Shown piece by piece: positions 19,566 through 28,264 of a DNA stretch of 31,112 bases (position 1 is the first letter of the stretch; every line of letters begins with the position of its first letter). A model generated the notes under the pieces. It had not been told where the DNA came from. It worked only from the letters and a program-made list of their open reading frames with translations, and searched no databases. Source of the stretch: Ceratorhiza oryzae-sativae (taxonomy: Eukaryota; Basidiomycota; Agaricomycetes; Cantharellales; Ceratobasidiaceae); the NCBI GenBank assembly GCA_030998015.1, contig JARWMV010000167.1:1-31112 (forward strand), read 5' to 3'. A program made the position numbers and the translations under genes.

Positions 19566-20362
19566 CTGTAGGAATCCGATGTACCAAAATTTAGCCTCGA
19601 ACGGACCTTTTTTAGTACAGGGCTAAAAACTATGAATTGGAGCAACCCAATCGTACTGGTTTTCAGTACGATTCGTACCGGTACGATTTTACGAGATGGC
19701 TGAGTTCAAATCGCTATCAAACATACCAAAAAGCGACTCAGTAAAAATGGTATGATACAACCCAAAACGGTACAAAGAATATCGAAGGCCAAGAACTATA
19801 TGAAACGTACTGAACATGACCCATGTGAACGTACTAAAAATGACCCATCAAAAACAAAGTAGCCAATTCGAGTGTGTGCGTACGTTTTGCATCAGAAATG
19901 ACCTACTCAAGTCAGTATGAAACGTAGTGGAAAAGACAGGTGTGAATGGGCCGAAACCGTTCAATTACAGTGGCGCATTGACAATATACTCGGAAATTCA
20001 GGATGATTGGACAAGGTAATATCAATTATTCACAAAAATACAATGAGAAGACTAGAGTGAATAAAATGAATAGTGAAATCAGACGGGAGAGAGACGGAAC
20101 AAGACATAGATTTGGCGAAAGCAAAAGGAAATTTCACTCACTAGATATAGTATCACAAACAAAGTCCTAGCGCGGCTATTGCACCGCTTCCCATGGTCGG
20201 CTGAGATTTGTGTGTGCAAGCACAATCGCATTCGCTGACGGACGGTCCAAGCAGATTGAGGTAATGTGGCCACACTCAAGATTGCTCTCCGTCTGCGGGG
20301 TTGCAATCTCCGAAGGGCCATGCGCACCGGGTCTCGTTCGCAACCAGACGGCGCTCCCGTTG
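19566..20362. other. AT-rich region with short repeats
   Basis: No gene is seen. It has an inverted pair around AATCGTACT/AGTACGATT (19649-19673), the palindrome CGTACCGGTACG (19675-19686), and two direct copies of AACGTACT(G/A)AA(C/A)ATGACCCAT 24 bases apart (from 19804 and 19828). The left end of the Tnp2 element should lie here, but no copy of the right-hand terminal sequence is found. Confidence 0.4.
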
Positions 20363-22798
20363 TCAACTGGGGTCAACGACCTCATCGAGTGTATCGACTT
20401 GACCAACCACGGTGTCTCGCTCGACAATAAACGACCTCCCACGCACTGTAGTGACACGCCCAACTAGGCAGTCAATCTTTGTCGCGTCGACGACCTCTGG
20501 GTGGGCGTAGCCATTTTCTAGCAACTTGTATTCGATGATGTCTGCGCTAGCAATGAGCCGCATGTACGGGAAGGGCGACACGACAGCGAGGATGAGGGGT
20601 TCAATATTCTGATTGGGCACCTCGGCGTGTTGAGATAGTTCGTGAAGGAATATGGCATCGGGGACGATGTACTGTTCCACACGTCCGTAGCTCAGGATCT
20701 CGTCACAGAGCTCAACCGCAGGACCACGATCCCAGCGCCAATGAGATTTGGTAGAATAATACTATTCGTGCCATTAATTAGTAAACAAATAGTATCCCTG
20801 GCTCATACATCGGCTCTCACCTGAGCATGCGAGGCGTCACGCCCTTCCCCAGGAGCAGTGTTTGACATATGGTGTCCGCGGAAGAGATCGCCACCAACAA
20901 TGCCGCCAGTATTGGATTTGACAATGCGTTGCATTTTGCCCCATATCCTGAGTTCATGGCTAGCCAGCGCGTTGCGAACTAGGCGCTCAGGGACGTTGAT
21001 ATTACGACTAACGGCCGCCGCAACCTTGTGAATGAGATTTGGCTGGATGAGTCCAAATCGCGTTGGCTGTACAAATACAAGGTCCAAGTAGCCTTCGTAG
21101 CGTGTACCCGTGGCGAGACTGCTGCGGCGTTCCTCCAAATCGAGTGCCTCGGTGAGGCCGTAGATGAGCTTGATTTGCGAGAGCTGTGCGAGCTGGAGAA
21201 CACGAAGGTTAATGCTGGAGTAAGGATAGAGTCGACTTTTGTTTGCTCGTGCGATAGCCCCGCAGAACCGTTCCATTGGGAACGCCCAGTAGTACCATAC
21301 AGGGCCCATGGCCTCAATATCATCGGCGATGTGGAGGAGGGCATGGAGGGGAAGAGTACAGACCGCAAGGCGCTGAGGATCGTTGCAAAAATATAGGCTA
21401 GAATAAATTAAATGTAATACACTATTGATGGTATGACATGTAGGGGATTTCGTACCTTTCAAAGTCCTTGACCCATTGTGCAAATCCCTTGCGAATATCG
21501 TTCAACTCGTTGCGCTTGCGTGTATGCCCAAGACACATGTTAATGAGCTTCACAAGGCGGATGAAATGCTTGTAGAAGCGGGGATGTTCAAACCGATCAT
21601 GCAGGAGCGCGGGGGCAATAGTCGTCGCAAAAAGCATCATGCTTTCGGAAGTGAACTCATAGCGCTTCTCAGCATTATTAGGGACACGACAGCCGAATGC
21701 AGCGGGTATGGTGCTGCCACTACTTGCACACGCTGCGCCAACCTCATTCCATACACCCGGCTGGAGGACATGATCCTCGCTGCCAGTCCCAAAGTCTGCC
21801 CAACGGCCGGAGTGAGCCCATAGATCAAACAAGCTTGGAAGTATATTTTCGAACATGATGTGCATAAAGTCGTGTGGAAAGGAGGCCGGGAAGTCGAGGG
21901 AAGCAAGGCGTGCGAGGGGAGATAGGCCATTAACACCTGTCGCCCGTTGTTGTGCCTGTTCGTCAGCATCGTTCCTTGCACGGCATGGGAGCTTGGCGTT
22001 GGGCCCCTTCATTGACCTTAACTTGGCCATAGCAGGCATGTCGGCAAAACAAGCGATGAGGTAGGCGCGGAGGGAAAATGTGTGCTCATCGACAGCGTCA
22101 AATGCCGGGATACCACGGGCGAGGTCCTCGAGCTCATCAATGCGGGGTTCTAGGTATGTCGCAATTTCCTTTGGGGCCTGGGGGCCAGGGATAACGCCTA
22201 TGCACAGGATGTGCTGAAGCTGGGTTCGTATTGACGGTGGGAGGTTGTAATTGAATAAAATAAGCGGCCAACAGGTTTGTTTCCGCGACTTGAATGGCCC
22301 AAATCCATCGGTTGAGAGACCAAGCGCAATATCGGTTGGCTTCGAGAAATAATGGTGTGTAAGAGTCTCGGCGCCAACTGTAACATGCCGACCAAGAAGT
22401 TGTTAGTAGTATTCACCGTCAAAGATGTCAGTGATTAAGTCTGACACAACAAGGCGGGTGGCGCGGTAGCGGAGCTTGCGTGCCATTTTCGAGTTGTAGA
22501 AAAGCATGGGGAGGCGGGGGATAATGGGGAGGTACTGAAACAGACGGCGTGGAACACGGCGGGTTGGCAAATGGGGGTGTGACTTGTAACGGGGCTCGTT
22601 GCAATAGGGGCATAGCTCCTCATTCGCGTAGTCACCAGTATACGCCACACATGAATTAACACAGCAGTCGATTGCGGAGCCGCGGAGACCAGAAAGTATG
22701 CCCACATCACGAAAACACGCCCCCATCAAATAACTGCTCGGGAGGCAATTGAGTCCGTTGAGTCCATTGAAATTAATGGTCCCACCTCGAGCTCTCAC
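20363..22798 (-). pseudogene. Tnp2-type (CACTA-like) transposase with one nonsense codon
   Basis: The minus strand encodes a Tnp2-family transposase in three exons: 22798-21456, 21397-20821 and 20761-20363, about 771 codons. The zinc-binding segment CCVNSCVAYTG ... CPYCNEPRY is near the start. DDE-type catalytic blocks follow: ALGLSTDGFGPFK, the FPHDFMHIMFENILPSLFDL block, and WYYWAFPMERFCG. The protein ends VGRVTTVRGRSFIVERD and a short tail. A TAA at 22403-22405 interrupts an otherwise open first exon (DGEYY*QLLGRH), so this copy should not make full-length protein. The usual N-terminal region before the CCVNSC motif is missing; instead the frame starts inside the inverted repeat described at 22705-23312. 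It sits between the two pairs of H genes. Confidence 0.85.
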
Positions 22799-23312
22799 CA
22801 GCTCATTGAGGATTGCAAATTAGTGCATGATCGGGCGCCTACGTTGCAAATGTTAACCAGAATGTAAACCCACCGTTATTTTTTGAAATAAATGCGTTCA
22901 ATCGATTCTGCGGGCCAAACTACCCCTACGGTTCAGATGGGTGGAGCGGGCCAGCAGTATCGCTGGGAAGTTCGACCGTGGCCTCACGAAATGTCTGGAC
23001 GTTCAATTGTCTGACTAATGTTGGGTGACCCCGAACCGACGAATTCACCTGAAACTGCATGGATTGCGACCCCGCCCGCATGACGCGTGGGTAATTCGGT
23101 CTGCAGAATCGATTGAACCCATTTATTTTAAAAAATAACGGTGGGTTTACATTCTGGTTAACATTTGCAACGTAGGCGCCCGATCATGCACTAATTTGCA
23201 ATCCTCAATGAGCTCGTGAGAGCTCGAGGTGGGACCATTAATTTTGATGGACTCAATGAACTCAATCGCCTCCCGACCAGTTATTCGATGGGGGGGGGGC
23301 GTTTTCGTGACG
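22705..23312. repeat. Large inverted repeat, ~220-bp arms
   Basis: The left arm (about 22705-22925) and right arm (about 23088-23312) are inverted copies with scattered substitutions, around a spacer of ~160 bp. Both arms contain a frame starting RARGGTINF(N/D)GLN and the AAAAAATAACGGTGGGTTTA segment. The left arm joins the middle of the Tnp2 transposase; the right arm joins a transposase C-terminal fragment in opposite orientation. The arms may be long terminal repeats of two elements head to head, or a duplication formed by aberrant transposition. Confidence 0.75.
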
Positions 23313-23554
23313 CCGTACAAGAGTGCAATACGCGCGGCCTCGACGCGACACGACCCGTGACCCCTCTTGTTACATATAACCGACTCGACACTGCCCACAT
23401 TGTCAATCTTGGTACGGTACATGCAGCTGTGGGATGGATCAAAGTCCGCGGTCGAAACACATGGGCGATCCTGAACCGGACTCGAGGTGCGCGCACTCAG
23501 TTTAAGAACGAAGATGGTGTCCCCGATCCCGCGCTGAACCCCGAGCTAAACTAA
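23216..23554 (+). pseudogene. Transposase C-terminal fragment, internally deleted copy
   Basis: This 112-codon frame starts in the right arm of the inverted repeat and goes on into VTYNRLDTAHIVNLG and AVGWIKVRGRNTWAILNRTR, ending NPELN and a stop. The VGxxxVRGRxxxxI block resembles the end of the Tnp2 transposase at its left (VGRVTTVRGRSFIVERD), so I read it as the C-terminus of a related transposase lying on the other strand. The catalytic part is absent. Similarity was judged by eye only. Confidence 0.5.
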
Positions 23555-24577
23555 ACAGAGCACCTACCTCGCGCACCGCGGCTAGTGTTTCCCCTTCCAA
23601 TTACCTTTCGTCACCCAGCACCTTTCATGCCTTATTTCTATTTTTTTTTGGAGCACTCGTTCTGCGCTGCTACCTTTTTGTTCTTCGCACCTGTTGTCCA
23701 TCCCACACTGTTGTTTCGGCCTTTTGGTCGACTTCCCGCTACTGTATCATACGCTTAGCTACTTTGCCCTGCACGTGTTCTCCACCCTTGCTGTATTTTC
23801 TTTAGCTTTTCTGCCCGTGTAGCTCTATTCGATGTGCATACATGCCTTGGACTCCATGGAGGCCCAGGACCGCCCCCGAGTCCAGACCGCCGGAGCCGAG
23901 GGACGTCAAACCGTCCACGGCGTCCCTTGTCGTCCAAATAGTCTTCGCAAACCCAAGTCTCGGTCTCTAAAAATGGACCCCTTTAGACTTGTTTTTTGAC
24001 GGGATCTCCCCAGAGTCCCTTGAGGACGCCAAAGGAAGAGACGCAAGTCCAGGGGACGTTTATGAGATCCACACGCTTCCTTCAGTGCATGCCAATATCA
24101 CCCATCGACCACCCGTGCAGGTGGTGTCCCACGGGTCAGTAGCCCAGCGCACATCTGGATGACCCGTGCTAGACTCTATGTAAAATCAATTCAATATGGA
24201 CACAACACGGTCCTTGCCGTTTAAGTGCCATCGATGGCTATCTTGAAACCTCCACATTGGTACGCAGACATTCCATTCAGCCAAACCCTAGATATCTAGT
24301 TCGCGTGGACAGCTCCGCAGGTCTAACGATGCTTTTGAGCGCCCGCGAGACCCGAAGTAGAACGCGCTACCAGTGCTACCGGGAACTAGTAAACGCACAA
24401 AAGCATTGTTAGACCTTGCGGTGTTACTACGCGCCAGCCAGACATTGGGTATTGGCCGAGCATCCTTTCGACCAGCGACCTCCCGCAGTCAACACTCATT
24501 CTAATTCCTGTGTGACTCGGATTGCTCGGGAAAAGACTCCTCTATATCGTCATCTGTATTGTCTGCGTGGTATCACA
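23555..24577. other. Intergenic, 5' side of H3
   Basis: No gene is seen. It starts with a pyrimidine-rich stretch with a T9 run near 23640 and carries an imperfect hairpin (24316-24421) just upstream of H3. Any H3 promoter must lie at its right end. Confidence 0.4.
24316..24421. repeat. Imperfect inverted repeat (~27-bp arms) upstream of H3
   Basis: CCGCAGGTCTAACGATGCTT at 24316 onwards pairs with the inverted copy at 24394-24421, with few mismatches and one extra base. The loop is about 50 bases. The stem is 157 bases before the H3 start. It could be a small MITE, a remnant of one, or a folded element in the 5' region. Confidence 0.5.
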
Positions 24578-25377
24578 ATGAGCGCACTTTCGGTCAACGC
24601 AAAACAACTCCATTTAGAGCTCAACGGAACGGTCGATAGGATTCAGAGCATGGTTGATCGACTTGCTATCATCAATGACGACTTGTATAGTCTGCAGTCA
24701 GAGTTGAATAGGCAAATACTCTTTTATAATAATCGTCGCCGCTCCGGCGCACTGATCGGTGGCTAACTCCAGCTGCGATGCCAGATACTGTCTTGACGTC
24801 CCCGCACTCTCGAATATGAGTTACACTCTCGGCAGGTGCATATTGGACACGACACAAGCGCTTCAGGCGGCCAGTTCGCTACGTTCAAATCAACAACAGT
24901 TGAACTATTCGATTTTGTCCTCAAAATCGATACTATCCGCCAAGCAACTTGCCCTCGAAATACAATGGCTTTCCTCTTCCTTTTTCACCTGTATTGTGAT
25001 GATCGATCAGTCACTCTGTGATATTCATACGCAAGCGCAAGCCCTTCAATCTCCACCCAAGGCGCGTCATTGGTGGGCGAAACTAGTTCAGTGGATCAAA
25101 AAAGTTTGGTGAGCTGATTAATGTATATTTCCACCAAATATTTATGTGGCGCGAAAGGCGCCCGCGAAATGATGCACCTAATTACTCGGGCCTGTCTGGG
25201 CCAGTCGCACAAACTTTCGATACGCGAGACACGCTACGCGATATCATGTCCCTTCAACCAACGTTGGATGCCACCACACACCGGGTGATCGAAGTACTGG
25301 ACGGGTACAAAAGATTTCTGGTGTCTGTCGCGCAACCCCGAACTCTCATGGGCGCCCTCAATAGTAGACGACTATAA
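24578..25377 (+). CDS. Helical family protein H3, hairpin missing
   Basis: Three exons, 24578-24711, 24773-25108 and 25158-25377, encode 229 aa in frame. Exon 1 is 134 nt, exactly as in H4, and encodes a similar helix (LHLELNGTVDRIQSMVDRLA against LNGSVHQIQTMISRL in H4). The first intron would have a GC donor (AG|GCAAAT); an alternative acceptor at 24784 keeps the frame but removes four codons. Exon 2 has LGRC (C67) where the others have C-x-x-C, then helices ending WWAKLVQWIKKVW. Where H1, H2 and H4 continue into the hydrophobic hairpin, H3 has a 49-nt intron and resumes at RPRNDAPNYSGLSG, matching RYSGLNAAIEQTVATRETL of H4. So the hairpin is lost but the two helical parts remain in frame. 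It could be a soluble family member or a decaying copy. Confidence 0.55.
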
Positions 25378-25805
25378 GGAATTCAATACAGTTTGAATAG
25401 AGTTCCACCGTTCAGTTGCACAAAATATTGAAGAATTGAGGGTACCCTTTGTATCCGGTACAAGATTGAGAATGTAACATCTAATTAGCCAATGTTGTCA
25501 GAGTCACTACAACAGCTCAACACTACAAGCCTGAACATGGCGGAGAATAATTCGTATTTGAACAGACACAGGGACACCCTAGAAGCATTCGGAATGAATT
25601 TCTTTCAAATAACTTTCTAGGTCATAGCAAATTCTAGAGGACGAGTAAGGACAGGAGACGGTAAAGTTCACGAAAATTGAGCAGGAGAATGAACCCCTGA
25701 TGGTACCGTGCAGTTAGCCACGTGTGAGCCGCAAGAACCGTAAGACCAAGTCTCCAACAAAATCTAACTGTCGCAACCGTGAGTTGGCGAGACAGATTCC
25801 GGGGG
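25378..25805. other. Intergenic 3' of H3
   Basis: No gene or RNA is recognised. It ends in a G-run (CCGGGGG) directly before the TGTCACG of the LTR-like unit, which could be a polypurine tract of an internal retrotransposon sequence. Confidence 0.3.
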
Positions 25806-26261
25806 TGTCACGAACACTCTAGCAATATACGCAGTATAAGGCAACTACAAAGAGTATGTCGATGTGTAGGTGGAAGTGGCTACAAGCCTAAGCTCACAAG
25901 TAGGAATAGGAGATAGGATGTATTGGAGAGAATGTAGAACTACCGACTGAGTACATGAGTATATATACAGTGATAGCTCCAAGAAGTAGTATAGAAAGTG
26001 GAGTAAATGACATACACGATGAGAACATAGTGAAGTCAGAGTGAACACATATACGAGTCATACAATCTAGAACAGTGATATCATGGTGGAGCGCACATAG
26101 TCCGCAACAAGCACTACTGAAACCGACAAGCACCGGCGGTCGAGACTATTGATCTTCACGCGTGACCGGGCGCTTGGCCTCGCGCTTCCTTCCACATGGC
26201 GCATGAACACACTGCCCGGCCTCGTTCCCTGTTTTCGGCCCCGCCCACCTTCCCCGTGACA
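25806..26261. mobile_element. Possible solo LTR or 3' LTR remnant
   Basis: A 456-bp stretch begins TGTCACGAAC and ends CCCCGTGACA, so its ends form the inverted pair TGTCACG/CGTGACA typical of many fungal LTRs. A TATA-like GTATATATACAG lies at 25959-25970, and a G-run precedes the left end like a polypurine tract. No second LTR, gag or pol is in the window and I see no 5-bp target duplication, so the call is tentative. Confidence 0.35.
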
Positions 26262-27084
26262 ACCACTCACATGCCTCTCGCGCTCCTTGAGGTGTCTCAG
26301 CTGGCCCTGCGAGTCGTGCTCGTGCTCGGGCATCAGTGTCGCCCGCATTTACCGGGGACCCTCAAGGCCGCATGACTGCCATTAAAGTACTATATGGGTA
26401 CAATATATATTACCAGAAAACTACAAAGGGGTCAGAGGCACCAGCCCAGTTTCAGTAACAGCGTTTGAATTCCTGCGAGACGCGTGTCAGGAGGTCAGAC
26501 GGCGACAGCAGTGTACGTACAGCTTCCCGTTATCACCAACCGCGCCCCTTTATCCGCCATTTCGACATCAATAGACTAACCCATACAAGTTTTGGGGTGG
26601 ATGAGATAGACTGTGCTCGCCCAGCGTCAATTAACCTGTCAGATTAGAGTGACCAGGCTGTTCGCCAATTAATTGATCAGCGCTCTCACAGCGAGGTTAT
26701 ATGCTAGCACTATGCTAGCTTTGGATCGTGATCAATCACAAGCAGTGTTTACCGGGAGACTCGCCAGAAATTTCCGCATTGCTGCATTTAAGTTCACTGC
26801 TCATCCAGCAACCAAATCCAGTGTCTCAATTGAGACGGACCTTGGGTGAAACAAGATCTCCACCAAGATTTCATCAACCTGTTAAGGTCAAGTCGCTGCG
26901 CACATCAACAGCAGGCCCTCGGTGAAAAGGAACAATGTGCATATTATGAAAAACATGACCAATCCACAATTCCGCAGCGTGCTGCCTTCAATTGTCTCGA
27001 GTTCTTAAATCGCGGAGCCCGGAATCGACTCGATCACTACAGAGAACTCGTCCACCTAGCGTAACTCCCTAGCCGGTCGTGGAT
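26262..27084. other. Intergenic, 5' side of H4
   Basis: No supported gene. The frame at 26846-27064 on the plus strand has no family resemblance. The H4 promoter should lie at the right end; no clear TATA element is seen near the start. Confidence 0.4.
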
Positions 27085-27951
27085 ATGGCAGAGCAGTCCA
27101 ACGATCTTAGAAGATATCAGCGCGAGCTCAACGGATCTGTCCACCAGATTCAGACCATGATCAGCCGCCTGGGAACCGTCAAGGACGATATTGACAACCT
27201 TCAGAACGAAATTGATCGGTGAGGGCCTCATTAAATTGAGATGCCCGATATCGGCTAACAGCCATAAAGTCATCGACTGAAACAGCCCATCATACACCAA
27301 ATAAATACGATATGTGGACGCTGCACCCGAGATACAATCAACGCTTTGAACGGAGCATATATGCTGCGATCAAAACACCAGCAACTCAGCCGCCTATTCT
27401 CGAGTCCACAAACTGCCACTAACCAAGCGCGAATGCTTACGCTTGAGATCCAGCATTTATCAGGATCGTTTTTCTGGACTGTCGATTCCATTCAACGGTC
27501 ACTCAATGACATCGAACTTCGCGCACAACAACTCCAGAGCGCCCAAAACCAGCCCAGGTGGAAGAAGATTCTTGGGTGGATCCGTGATGGGCTCACGTTT
27601 GTCACAGCGACAATGGCATTTGTTCCAGATTTTAGTGGGATGATCGCAAGCTCTTGTGGTCTCGCGTCCTGCTTAGCCAGTATTGGGTACAACAATCTTG
27701 GATCGGGACGTTCAAGGTATTCGGGGCTCAACGCCGCGATTGAACAAACGGTTGCAACCCGCGAAACCCTCACGGGAATCACGGAGTACCAGCCAGAGCT
27801 GAATCAAACAATCAGTCAGGCACCCTCCATTCTCGATGGTTATGATATGATGCAGCGAAGCTTGGCTGCTCAACAGAATAATTCATACACGTGAGCTAAT
27901 CGGTTGTCCTGATGCACGAATAATTATTTCGTTTCCAGGCGGACTTGGTAG
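27085..27951 (+). CDS. Helical hairpin family protein H4 (most intact short copy)
   Basis: Three exons, 27085-27218, 27270-27890 and 27939-27951, encode 255 aa. Intron 1 (GTGAGG...AAAG) is in phase 2; intron 2 (GTGAGC...TTTCCAG) adds only four codons (TRTW, the first split across the junction) and a stop. Residues 1-45 form a heptad-like helix (RELNGSVHQIQTMISRLG). Exon 2 has ICGRC (C60, C63), an amphipathic stretch, then W142, ILGWIRDG (145-152) and a hydrophobic hairpin (about 152-184) with Pro164 at the turn and small residues after it (SSCGLASCLASIG). TRETLTGITEYQPELN follows, matching the other copies. The distance from the first Cys to the Trp is 82 residues, against 83 in H1 and 82 in H2. 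No signal peptide and no known domain. Membrane insertion by the hairpin is inference. Confidence 0.7.
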
Positions 27952-28264
27952 ATGTTGACATACCGAGTTACTGAAATCAATAATAGATTGACCCGGGCTC
28001 GTTTTATGTTGTGAAAAGCGGTTTTGATCGGTATCTGTTGATGTATATTTAAATCTTGAGCTCGCAATTCATTCACGAAGACACTTTTGGATCTGTCCCG
28101 GTATCTGCAGACGCGCGATTGAATGCCCACCCCTTTAGTTGACCCCATCTATCATATTCGCTAGCTCTGCCATTTTTGGCCGCTTTCAATCGGCAGTTCC
28201 AAGCCTAACTCGACTAGATAACGCCAAACCGCATGTATATACATTTTATTCTGGCTCTCCACAC
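27952..28264. other. Convergent 3' intergenic region
   Basis: H4 (plus) and the ChAPs gene (minus) end facing each other across 313 bases. Nothing else is seen; it must hold both 3' UTRs. Confidence 0.5.

Noticed and set aside
26067..26348. A His/Arg-rich minus-strand frame that might be gag-like
   Set aside because: No zinc knuckle or other gag motif is present and it overlaps the LTR-like unit.
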